Assembly (NCBI GenBank): GCA_013350335.1
Contig: CM023534.1
Span: 15,463,802 to 15,527,801 of the forward strand
Source: Chimonanthus salicifolius
Taxonomy: Eukaryota; Streptophyta; Magnoliopsida; Laurales; Calycanthaceae
Length of the DNA stretch: 64,000 nucleotides
Direction of reading: 5' to 3'
This document shows, piece by piece, positions 1 to 10,472 of the stretch. How positions within the stretch are numbered: position 1 is the stretch's first letter; each line of letters starts with the position of its first letter. The notes beneath the pieces were generated by a model that did no database searches, was not told the origin of the DNA, and saw nothing but the letters and a program-made list of their open reading frames with translations. The translations under genes and the position numbers were made by a program.

Positions 1-3000
1 ACTTGATACAGAGGAAATTGATTGGGGACTTAAGCCTTTTCGCTTCAGCAATACTTGGTTGGAAGACCCGAATTTTACTAAGAGGGTTAAAGGATGGTGG
101 GATAGTTTCGATATCCATGGTTGGGGGGGATATGTAATATCAAAGAAATTGATTCTTTTGAAATCCAGAGTCAAAGAATGGGTCAATTCGGGAGGAGGGC
201 CTGTGAATGAAAGAAAAGATCCTCTCTTACGGGAATTAGAAAGTTAGGGACATATTGAAGGAGGCAAGAGATCTTGATGAGGAGGAATTAGACTAAAAAA
301 GAATCAGTAAGGCTGCGCTTTGGGACTGCCTACGTTTGGAAGAAATGGAAAGGCGCCAAAGGTCTCGTGCTCTTTGGTTGAAGGATGGTGATAAGAATAC
401 CAATTTTTTTCATCGCTGTGCCAATGTCCGAAAAGCTGCTAATTATCAGATCTATTGTGGTGGACGGTCGTCGGGTGGTTGACAAGACTGGGATCAGGGA
501 AGCAGTTAGACTTCATTTTTCAGCTATCTTTCGTTGCCCTCCGGAGCGCTTGCCTCTCTCCATCCCCCTTATCTCTTCCCCTCCTGGTTTCCCTGCAGTT
601 AGCTCCTCTTCTCTGACTCTGGATCCGGGTGTTATCTCTCCTTTCCTTTTATTTCAGTCTTTGCTTCTCAGTTTTCATGATGTTTTCTCCAGTGGTGCCT
701 TTCAGACTGCAGGTAGTTCTTATCAGGTTTCGTCGGACTAGCGGGATGCTGCGCGTCTCTCTTTGGCTTTCTTGCCCATCTTCGACATCAGGGCGTGCAG
801 AGTTTCTCTTTGGTCTTCTTCGGAGGCAAGTCTGTCTAGCTTCTTCAGCTCAGTGGCGTCCTTCACTCCTTTTCTCCTCTCCTCCGCTTTCAGAGGAGCC
901 AGGCGATCTCTTTTTCTTCAGCGCTCCCCCACTTTTTGCATGGGACTCTTCAGGATATCTTCTCATCTGATATTGGGGATCTCCAGCTCTGGATTTGCGC
1001 TCACTCTCAGTCTTCTTTTCACTATCCAACGTTGGTTTCTGCTGCAAGCGGCTTCACTCTCCTATACACGGGTACTTTCTTTCCTCAGCTATCCTTCCTT
1101 TTCTGACCGCAGTGTTCCTCTCTTTGGATCTCTCTTCCCCTCTTTCCCACAGTTTATGTTTAGGCCTTCCCCCCTTTTTGGGCTTTTACTTGACCATACG
1201 CCTAGCTCTCATAGGTCACCTTTTGATAAGTTATGTTCCGCCTCATTGCGTGATCTTGGTGCCTCTAGACCCACGTTGGAGGGCATTCAATTTTTGAAGA
1301 TCAATTCTGCCAGCTCCTTGAGTTTGGAGAAGGAGTTCACATTGGAGGGGATAAGGCTCTAGGACTGGATGGATTTAACTTTAATTTCTTTAAAGCCTGC
1401 TGGGTCCTAAGAGTTTTTAAGGAATTTCATCGGGATGGTATTATCAACAGGGGCTTAAAGAATGCTTTCATTGCTCTTATTCCAAAAAGGGATGGTCCTG
1501 GGGAACTATCACATTGTAGGCCTATTAGTCTCATCGGTAGTGTGTATAAGCTCTTAGCGAAGGTGTTAGCTGAGAGACTTAAGAATGTGTTGCCTGAAAT
1601 CATTGGTGAATCGCAAGGGGCGTTTGTTGAAGATAGACAAATCTTGGATGGGGTCTTAATTGCTAATGAGCTTGTCCATATGAGACGCAAAGATAAGAGA
1701 CCTGGCATCCTTTTCAAAGTGGATATGGAGAAGGCCTATATTTTGTGGATTGGTCCTTTGTTGGCTCTCTTTTCTTGAAGATGGGTTTCGGGAGTAAGTG
1801 GTGCAAATGGATGAAAGCTTATATCGAGGATACCTCTTACTCTATTTTGGTCAATGGCTCTCCAATTCAACAAATTCTTGCGAATAGAGGTTTGAGGCAA
1901 GGAGATCCTTTATCTCCGTTCATCTTTACTCTTGTCGGGGAGAGCCTGAATAAATTAGTAGAGAAAGCTAGAGACTTGGAAATTGTAAAAGGTTTCAAAG
2001 TGACGTCGGATGGCCCCACTGTCACCCACCTTCAGTTTGCGGATGATACTTTGTTTTTCGGTGAACCAGATCGTCATGAATTGCTGGGGTACAAAGCCAT
2101 TATGAGATGCTTCGAATTAGCTTTGGGTCTAAGAATTAACTTCGGTAAAAGCACCATAATTGGGATTGACTTGGAGGAGGATTTTATTAAGGATCTTGCC
2201 GACGGTATGGGTTGCGGTGTTGGTAAACTACCTTTCATTTATTTGGGACTACCGGTGGGGGGTAATCCAAGGATTAAGCCCTTCTGGACACCGGTAATTG
2301 AAAGGGTGGAAAGGAGATTGGAAGGTTGGGGGAGAAAGTATCTTTCTTTGGGGGTTGTGTTACCCTTATTAAATCTGTTCTGATGAACCTCCCAATATAC
2401 TACTTGTCGCTTTTTGAGATGCCAAAAGGTGTTGCAAGGAGAATTGAGCAGCTTTTCAGAAACTTTTTGTGGGGTGATAAAGATGCGAAAAAGAAGGTTC
2501 ACTTGGTGACTTCGTCTGAAATCACCAAGCCTAAGTCTCTTAGTGGTCTTGGATTAGTCCCCTTACGGTTAAGGAATAAGGCTCTTTTGTGCAAATGGGT
2601 TTGGAGATTTAGGAGAGAATACAATGCTCTTTGGGTTCGGGTATTGACGGCTAAGTATGGTTTGAAGGAGTCTACTTGATGGTTTCTTAGTGATTTTGTT
2701 GAGAAGAAAGGGTCCTTGATGATTAAATATTGGTGGAAAATTGGACAAGGTAACGAAGAGGCGGGGAGATTATTCAAGGACAATATTAGAGTTTTGGTTG
2801 GTAAAGGGGACAAAACCTTATTTTGGAAAGATCTCTGGTTAGGCGAAAGGCTGTTAAAAGATGTGTTCCCAAGATTATATAGGATTTCAAGGAACAAGAG
2901 TGCACTTGTTCAGGACTGCTACGTGACGGAGGGTCATTTAACTTCTTGGCAGCTGGATCTTAGGAGGGATTTGAGGGTCTTGAGGATGACAACAAAAGAG

Positions 3001-4311
3001 ATCTCCTTTGTCAACTTGCGGAGTTTCCTGTTTCTCCTATGGAGGCAGATGAACTGGTTTGGACAGGGGATTCATTGGGCAACTTCTCGGTTAAAGCCTT
3101 GGTCAATTTCGTTCTACATCGGGATTCTAGTATGATATCAAATACCATTTTTGCCTGGAAAGGTGCTGCTCTCCCTAGGGTTCAAATTTTTGTTTGGTGT
3201 GTTCTTAAAGGGAGAATTTTGACTAGATCGGATGTAATACCCTGCCCCAAGAAGTTCCACATTGCTAGTGGCATTGGAAGTTCCCTGGTATATAAGTAGT
3301 GGCCTTCCTCCTTCTAGCACAAGGTCTTTTGGGAGCAACAGTAGGTTGGCTCGCCAAAGCAAAGCCTTGCGGATCCGTGTGTAGGCCCAAAGCGAACAAT
3401 ATTGTGCTAGCGGGACAGGTCGTTACATCTGAACTCAAAAGGAGAGGTTTTTTCTATCAGGAGGAGGATCCCATTTGTCCAATTTGTGAGATGGAGGAAG
3501 AAGACATTGATCATCTGTTTTTTGGTTGCCCTCTTGCTAGTCTCCTTTGGAATCACTTTATGAGGCTTTTTAAAGTGTCTTGGATTTTTTATCGTTCTTG
3601 TGTTGGGACCTTAGAGTCGTGGTTTATCCCTAGGCTTACCCCAAGGTGGGAGCTTGCTTGGAACACTCTCCCAGCCGTCATCTTTGGACCATTTGGAAAG
3701 AAAGAAACTATAAAGTCTTCAAAGGAAAAAAAGTTGAATTTGACGAGCTTCTTCAAACAGCTTTGTGGAGGCTTTGCGTTTGGCTTCTTGCGAACAAAGA
3801 ATTTAGTGGCCTTAATCTTACGGATCTCATCTCTTCCTGGGATAATTGTATGGATGGTTTTAATAGAAAGTTGACTCAAAGAGAGTTGGAATCCTCCGCA
3901 ACAAAATGTTTGGAAGTTCAATGTTGATGGAGCGGCAAGAGGGAAGCCTGGACTGGCGGGGATTGGTGGGGTGCTTAGAAATCATGATGGTATCACATCT
4001 ATTGTGTTCAACGAGTTTGTGGGTACTAAAGATTCCAATGAGGCGGAAATTCTTAGCATTAGGAGAGCTTTGCATATCTGGAAGTCGTATGGTCATGGTG
4101 AGGGGATTCGACAAATGCAATTAAGTGGGTTATGGGTCAAAGAAGACCACCTTGGAGATTGTTAACTGTGGTTAGGGAGACTAAGTTGCTTGCTGAAGGG
4201 ATGAAGGTTTCTTTCAACAAGATCGGCAGAGTAGCAAATGGAGTAGCAGATTATTTTGCCAAGCTTGGAGTCTCTGATCTCTTTTCTGGAGTTTTCCTTC
4301 TTTCTAATTAG
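1..4311 (+). pseudogene. LINE ORF2 remnant: reverse transcriptase, zinc-binding region, RNase H
   Basis: The reading frame is broken many times, but domains appear in normal order. The pre-RT linker (KDGDKNTNFFH near 385-415) is followed by the RT fingers with ALIPK and RPISL (near 1470-1535) and QGAFVEDRQILDGV (1617-1655). Next come GLRQGDPLSPF (1890-1920) and the catalytic FADD box (about 2037-2050), which is intact. A one-base slip near 1735-1745 separates the MEKAY motif from the rest of the palm. The zinc-binding segment CPICEMEEEDIDHLFFGC is at about 3476-3530. An RNase H domain with FNVDGAARGKPG starts near 3915 and ends at the stop at 4309-4311. In family terms this protein would copy its own RNA by target-primed reverse transcription; this copy cannot make it. 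Confidence 0.88.
531..1255. other. C/T-rich block inside the LINE linker, probable insertion
   Basis: LINE similarity stops after the linker motif HFSAIF (about 515-530) and resumes at RPTLEGIQF (about 1268-1295). The roughly 725 bases between are pyrimidine-rich. They encode open but low-complexity Ser/Leu/Phe-rich frames that match no family I recognise. The edges carry similar but not identical words (GTTGCCCTC near 533 and GGTGCCTC near 1258), which might be a decayed target duplication. It could also be a fast-diverging part of the LINE itself. Confidence 0.4.
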
Positions 4312-4559
4312 AGGAGCTTTTCATTTTGTTTTTTGGCATTTTCTCTTTGTTGTTGTTTTTGTTTTTTCTTCTCTTTGGGTCTAATCCTGTTAGACCTTAT
4401 TTTCTTTTCTTTGTATCATTTTCTCTTATTAATATATTTCTCTTTGTTACTGCTCAAAAAAAAATTGATGCTCAAAATGAAGATCTCTCAAAGTCACGGG
4501 CTTGTCAGGACCCATGAAAGTGTAGAAATATCACTAAATTAGGACTGAAGTTGGATTTA

Positions 4560-5165
4560 GATGGGTTTAAAGGGACTAATGGCAATTTGGTAAATAAAAG
4601 AAGATGGATAAGTTAAGAAAAGGGGCTTGTGGTGATATGGGACAAGGTTCTATGGGTTATGGAAGTCATAAGCAATGGAATATGGGTTGCGGCAAATTGG
4701 GCTCAGTTGGAGAAGGCAAAGGTAAAAAAAAAGGAGAAAGAGAAGAGAAAGATGGAAAAAGAGAGAGATGGGATAAAAAGGTAAATACCTGGATTTTAGA
4801 AGAGGCTTTTCACCTTTTTCGTTGGCTTCTCACCGTCCTCTGCTTCTCGCCGAGGTTCCATGATTTCTCACCACTGTTGTCTGCTCATGGAGTCTTTTTT
4901 TCATAGCAATCATTTCTTCAATTCATTCAAAATCGAAAATTCCCTAACGCTACAAAGAGTATTTATAATAAAATACAATGTAAATGACTAAAATATTCCT
5001 AATTACATAAATGTCCCAAATACCCTTAATTAAATCAAATTTACATAAGAAACTCAATCCAATAATTCCAAAGAACTAATCTAATAAGAGAAAAATAAAA
5101 TAAATAAATACAATCATGATAACTAAATAAAAATAAAGAAATTAATGTTAATATGCTCCGCATCA
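4560..5165 (-). mobile_element. LTR fragment, reverse orientation
   Basis: Read on the - strand from 5165, the sequence begins TGATGCGGAGCAT, the same 13 bases that open the solo LTR at 23532. It then carries a TATA-like TATAAATACTC (near 4965) and an R-region-like stretch. The right edge abuts LINE sequence at 5166. The left edge is not resolved and no matching 5-bp duplication was found. The interval 4465-4560 between the LINE tail and this block shows nothing recognisable. Confidence 0.4.
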
Positions 5166-5960
5166 AATATCAACAATCTTCTAGGCAAAGGAAGCTGAGC
5201 AACAGATTAGGACATGGCCTAATTAAAGCCAAACCGGTCCAACACGGCATTCCAAACTGCATATGATAAGGAGCAATGGATGAGAAGGTAGTCCACTCAC
5301 TTGGACACTTGAAGGCAAAAAGGGCAGGCACTCACCATGGTCCTTCCTCTTTTGTGAAGGTTATCTTGGGTGAGTATCTCACCCAAACCTGCAGTCCAAA
5401 GAAGCAAATAGCATGAGGCAGAGCTTTGGAAGACCATATAGTAGGGTTCACCGAGGAACGCTGTCACACTGATTGTTCCAAACATAAAAGGATTTTACCA
5501 AGAAAGTTCCAGAAGCACTGGGCCAGCAAAGCAAGGAGTCATCTTCCAGATAATTAATCCATGTGGTGTTTAGAATTTGCATGAGATTCGAGAAATCCTC
5601 CATTTCGAACTCCCTCAAATTCTGACAGAATAGGATATTCCACTCTACCTAGTCGTCAAGAACAAAATAAAAACCTGAGATACAACCTGAAGAGATAGAA
5701 AGGAGGTAGAGAGAATGAAACAAGTGGAAGGGGGTAGAGAGAATGAATCTATCCAGAACTTAATTCTATCACCTTGTCTCACTTTGAACTTGATCCCTTG
5801 CTTAAATCTTTCGATACAAGCAGAAATTGCTTTCCACATTATGAAGCTCTACGGGGGCAGGATCAATGTCCTAGCCAGGGTTACCAATTATGTACCCGAC
5901 ATGAGCTTCATTAAGGAAATTCCACTCTAATTGCATCCTAGAATTGATAGTGGAAAACGA
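5166..5960 (-). pseudogene. LINE ORF2 fragment, zinc-binding region
   Basis: The - strand contains the C-terminal part of a LINE ORF2. RQGDRIKFWIDSF, a typical post-RT motif, lies near 5735-5775. LTQDNLHKRGRTMVSACPFC, the start of the zinc-binding (zf-RVT) region, lies near 5315-5375. Stops and shifts interrupt it and the RT core is absent. It is a different copy from the LINE at the left edge and runs in the opposite direction. The upstream limit near 5960 is approximate. Confidence 0.7.
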
Positions 5961-5969
5961 AGGCCAGAA

Positions 5970-7000
5970 GAGCTTTCTAACAGGCCCACTTGTACCCAAT
6001 TTGGAGCCCATATGAGTGTAATATGGGTCAATGCCTATTATGTCATATTATGGACCGTAAAAGCCCATGATGTGAGCTTCATTTGCTGCAAGAAATTCAT
6101 TTAGATGAAAATGACATGTCATTGTTCGCATGGAAGCCACACCATATCCAATCTAAGCCAAGTCGATCCTTATTTAGATGGACATAGAAAGATAGGATAG
6201 GATTTATTTGAATTTGAATTTTTTAATTTATGAGTTATTTTTGCATATAGACATTAGAATTTAGACGTTTGCAAATCTAGGACGGTAGATGTTTCATTTT
6301 GATTGGTTCCTGTAATGCTATCCAAATCCAAATAAGAGTTTGGATTGCAACAATAAATAGGACTATAGGCATATAAATTAGTGTTTTGGGTCAATGTTTT
6401 GTAATGAGAATTCTATTAAAGTTATTAAAGCTTGAAGCTTGTTTAGACGTCCCAGTGTGGTGAATCTTGTTTAAGTTCTTTTTGAATTTAATTTGTTTAT
6501 GTGTTGAATTTAATTTAATTTAAGCATCAATTAATTGCATGGTGAAATTTTATTCATGTCTTGCACCGATGATTAAAATTTAATTCCACAGTCAAATTAT
6601 TTTATGAGAAGGTTCTTTGAGATTTAATCCTAATTTGAGCCGGATTAGAGTTCTCGCATGTTCAGATTTTTAGTGCACTTAATAAGTGTGTTAAATTTAT
6701 GCACTTGAATTCCCGATTTCTCATTCTAGTCAAGTCCGAGAATGCATAATTTCTTTGGTGAGGTTGTTTCCGCCAACGGGCCCATCAAAATTAGCCACAC
6801 TTTTCATTTTTCTTGAGAGTGACTGAGAGATTTGAGAATAGACCTTCGAATTTCTATCATTGAGATCTGTGATTCAGCTTAAAATCCCAAATCAAAATCA
6901 AATTGCAGACTTGTACGAGTTAATTCAATGGCTTTACTTTAAAAGTTGGGATCCGTCAGCTACATCCACCCTCTATTAGATATTTTATTCTAAATTGGCA
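5970..7000 (+). other. LTR-like non-coding block, unproven
   Basis: There is no open gene here. The block has LTR-like composition: a TATA-like run (AATAAATAGG near 6354, CATATAAAT near 6370), a following run resembling a transcribed leader, and a CA-ending edge near 6960. I could not match its ends to each other or find a target duplication, so this is a guess. The stretch 7000-7620 is AT-rich and shows nothing recognisable. Confidence 0.25.
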
Positions 7001-7624
7001 GTATATTATCTTTTCACTTATTTTAAATTCAATCAATAAAAATATATATATTAATATTATATTTTCGATGTATAAAATAAAGTCGCTTTTTTAAGTTTTA
7101 ACTAATGTATTGATATAAATTAAAACATATTTTATGTAAAAAAATACTTATAAAAATCCCAAGATACAAGCCTGTAAATGATTTGATCACATTAAACAAA
7201 TAAAACAGTTTGAGATTTCATTTATGTGAATTGCATGTGGGTTTAGTGAGATTCTCCATCACTAATCATTCATTCAGCGAGTCAAATCTTGTGTGGTGAG
7301 TGGTTAACTCGCTAATGTTGTAGAGCACTGTCATTAAGGTAAAAGAAAGGGTTCTCTCTAAATTAATAATTTTTAAACCGATCTTTTTTTTAATTTTATT
7401 ATATTTTACTCATATACATAAAGATGTAAAACTGGACAACGAATACTACTTTATCAAACTATATTTATTTTGTCCATTATATCATCTTAATGTGTGTCAT
7501 GTTTTTTAAACTCTATGTTGACTACATTGATTTATGTTATGAATTTACTTTGACATTTATTTTTTCAAAAAATAAAAGAATATTCTTTGAAAAGATATTG
7601 TTTTAACGACAGAGATAATTTCAA

Positions 7625-7947
7625 GGGTAGCGATCCGACCATTTTGTGTAACGAGACACAGGATTTAGGGTATTGCTCATTTTACCCTTCCAATGTTATA
7701 CGAAAGCATTTTAAAAAAATTCAGTGATCTGATTAGTGATCCGATTTGTTATTCTGTATGAAAAAACAGTCTTACTTAGATAAATTTCAGTGAGCTGATC
7801 AGTGAACCGATTTATATCACAGTGGAATGGTCAGTGATCCGGTGAGCTGATTCGAAGGGTTCGACGAGCCGATTCGAAGAGCAAAATGAACAATACAGTA
7901 AAATCCATGTCGGGTTACACAAACCTCCCGTGGGAGGATTGCTACCC
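7625..7947. mobile_element. MITE with about 75-bp terminal inverted repeats
   Basis: The left end GGGTAGCGATCC and the reverse complement of the right end (GGGTAGCAATCC) stay similar for about 75 bases, including TTTGTGTAAC and ATTGYTCATTTT. Flanking words (TAATTTCAA left, ATTTTTCAA right) could be a decayed 9-bp target duplication, which with GGG ends would suit a Mutator-like element. The centre holds degenerate repeats of AGTGATCCGATT. It has no coding capacity. Confidence 0.65.
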
Positions 7948-8793
7948 ATTTTTCAAACTTACATGCATGACATTGATCTAATGCACAAATAAATTAAAAA
8001 CTGTATCAAATGAAAGAAGTGGCCAAATTTTCATGTAATCTAAGGGTTTCCATCAAGGTTGGCCCTGGCTATAACTGACCTAAGCCGCCGCCTATGACTA
8101 CCAAAATTTCAAGGTATGTTAGGATCCTCAAAAAAAGATACTAATTGCAGTAAGGCTCCATCTTATGATTTTATCAAGAGCCTCTGAAATTTTAGAACAT
8201 CTCAGGATAGACACTGATTTCCATTTTCATTTATTTCATTTTCAAATCCGTTACATAGGATATTAGAGGATATTAGAGATCTTTTGATGGTAATCTTATC
8301 TCAACTCTCAATACACTATCAATTTGTCAAAAAGATCTACGTAACTAACTTCTAAATTTAATGCATTCTCTTTTAAATTTTAAATTTTACAATTAAACTT
8401 AAAAGTTAAAACTACTAAATAGGTATTAAACGTTAGATATAAAATATTTCTTATATAAACACGTTTTTGGAGGTTATGCTCCACATTTTGAATTACATGA
8501 ACAACAGAGAAAAGAAGAAACTGTTACTTAGAAAAAAATAATAAAAAGATTTTTTAGGTGTTTCCTGGATTACCATTTTTTTCTGAAAAATCATTTGTCA
8601 CTATATGCAGACATTTCGATGGAGAGACCCTACAAATAATAAACATTTTTATAGTTCCACACTAGGTAAATAGAATGTGTTCGTCTCTGGCCTCCAAAAA
8701 TCAACCTGAGCCACCTATTTAATTCCAGGGATTACCATGTCTTTCAAGTGGATGAAGTTTTTTAACTCACTTTTCTCCAACTTTGCTTCATAT
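7948..8793. other. AT-rich intergenic DNA, nothing recognised
   Basis: No open frame, repeat family or regulatory signal that I can support was seen on either strand. Confidence 0.5.
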
Positions 8794-9087
8794 CAGGGTT
8801 GTACCTAAGATCGGGTTCCTTAAAATTCAACCCGACCTGAATTATCAACTTGAACTATCACAACTCGATCGACTCGAATTCTAACTCAAACGAACTCGAA
8901 TTCTAACTTGACCAAATACATTTTAATCTACTTTTTAGCTGAGTTGGGATCGGATTAACTTGTAAAATCCTCAATCCGACCCTAATTCGAGTTTCATACA
9001 GATTTTTATCTTTTCAACTCGATCCGCATGATTTCTCAGGTCGGATCATACAAGTCGGGCCAAAACCCGACCCGAGTTGCAGCCCTA
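8794..9087. mobile_element. hAT-type MITE, 294 bp
   Basis: The left end is CAGGGTTGTACCT. The right end, reverse complemented, is TAGGGCTGCAACT, giving the YAGGG(Y)TGYA pattern of hAT ends. An 8-bp flanking duplication is present with one mismatch: CTTCATAT at 8786-8793 and CTTCATAC at 9088-9095. The interior is rich in CAACCCGACC/GGTCGGGT words, common in plant hAT MITEs. It is non-autonomous and has no transposase. Confidence 0.8.
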
Positions 9088-9095
9088 CTTCATAC

Positions 9096-10350
9096 GGTGA
9101 GTGAGCTCCCATTCATCCATGTGCAAACTTCCTTTAAATCATTTGATGTTCAAAGTCTGAATAAAAATATGTTCAGAACAATGTAGATAATCAATGTACT
9201 CTCAATTTCACAAAGGTAAATTATACGTATCTCTCCACCCCAAATCAATTTGGGAACACTGTTCTCTTGATAGTATTAGTACAACACATTTTGTGTCAAT
9301 AGGACTCTGCATGTTAAGGTCCATCTTCAAACAATAAGATGGAGAAGTAGACTCCCAAAGAAGGAGAAGGCGAACGCCGGAGAAGAAGGATGAGGAGGTC
9401 GTCGGTTAAGAATGCTGAAGAAGGACAAGTAAACATCAAAGAAGGAGAACGAGCACGCCGGAAGAGGATAAAGATCATGCAGGAGATGGAGGAGAACGAA
9501 CACTCTGTCACCGAAGCAGCAGAGCGGCGAGAAAGATGTGAACAATCGTCGTAAAGGAGATGAGTAAGTTACTCAGAGGTAAGGTATTTTTTTTAACTCA
9601 GATGAAAATTACAGAATAAGTGGTTCTCGTCAATTTGGTGTAGGTCAACTAGTTAATCTCCTATCTTAAGACGTTGAAGGTGTCAAGTTTGAGTCCTGCG
9701 GCCTAATCTTTTGTACTCTAAGGACAGTGGGTATCATTCATAGAGATTTTACATTGTATTTTTTAAAGTTTCCCACACATAAATTCAAAAAAAAAGAAGT
9801 AAATGAGTTTTTTGTGCTATATCAATTTATGGGATTGGACAAGTATAGTGCAAAGAAGATAAATTATTCCAAAATACTTATTTTATTTCAGAATATTTTA
9901 TTTCTTAAGAATAAAATAAATATAGATTTGAATTAATAGAAAAAATAAAGGAATATGATAAGTAATTTGAAACAATTTCAAAATTTATTTAAAATAAATA
10001 TTTTAGGATAGAGCGAGTATTTCAATTAGCACAAATGCTCTAATTTTCTTTAAAATTTGCTCTTCCACTGATTCACACCATGTGTTGAGAAGCAATGGAC
10101 ATTTTCGTTCAAAAAAATTAAAACTTTTGAGGCTCTATCCCCATAAAATCCCTTCATCTTTGATCTTTCATTGTCAATTTTTTTTTTTTTAAATCATCAT
10201 CTTAAATATGGAAAAAATTATAGTGTAAAGTTTTTAAAATACTGTATTAAGATTTTTAAGATCTCTTAGCAGTGCAAATGGGTTTTTTCCTCTTTTAAAT
10301 CCAACCCGTCCATTTGTTTGATCACCATCCACATCGTTGGTTCAGATTTC
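9096..10350. other. Intergenic region upstream of the RING gene
   Basis: No gene was seen. A purine-rich stretch at 9320-9545 makes open frames on the - strand by composition only. A tRNA-promoter-like B box (AAGTTTGAGTCCTG near 9688) hints at a decayed SINE. The last few hundred bases should hold the promoter of the downstream gene, but I see no TATA box I would defend. Confidence 0.35.
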
Positions 10351-10354
10351 TAAT

Positions 10355-10440
10355 CATTCTCTCTGTCTGTCTCTCTCCCCCCTCTTCTCGGCGTCACCGA
10401 AGCCCCCTCTCCTCCAAGCACTCTCTCTCTCTCTCTCTCG
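10355..10440 (+). repeat. CT-rich leader / (CT)n microsatellite
   Basis: A pyrimidine run of CTCTGT and (CT)n lies just upstream of the RING gene start region. Such CT-rich tracts are common in plant 5' untranslated regions, so it probably belongs to the transcript leader. Confidence 0.6.
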
Positions 10441-10472
10441 GAGAATAGCAATAACCGATAAAGGGAAAGAGA

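Larger units (their letters stand above)
1..4464 (+). mobile_element. Degenerate LINE (non-LTR retrotransposon), 5' part outside the window
   Basis: A plant LINE lies on the + strand. The 5' part, with ORF1 and the endonuclease, is beyond the left edge. The window opens in the ORF2 linker (residues such as KGWWDSF near 90-115), continues through reverse transcriptase, the CCHC-like zinc-binding region and RNase H, and ends in a T-rich 3' UTR with the tail TTGTTACTGCTC followed by nine A (4456-4464). That tail is typical of plant L1-type elements. Frameshifts and stops show it is not active. A foreign-looking block interrupts the linker at about 531-1255. No target duplication can be tested because the 5' end is missing. 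Confidence 0.9.

Noticed and set aside
385..1362. Ser/Leu/Phe-rich frames that might be a membrane protein gene
   Set aside because: They come from pyrimidine-rich DNA inside a broken LINE, with no start context, domains or splice structure.
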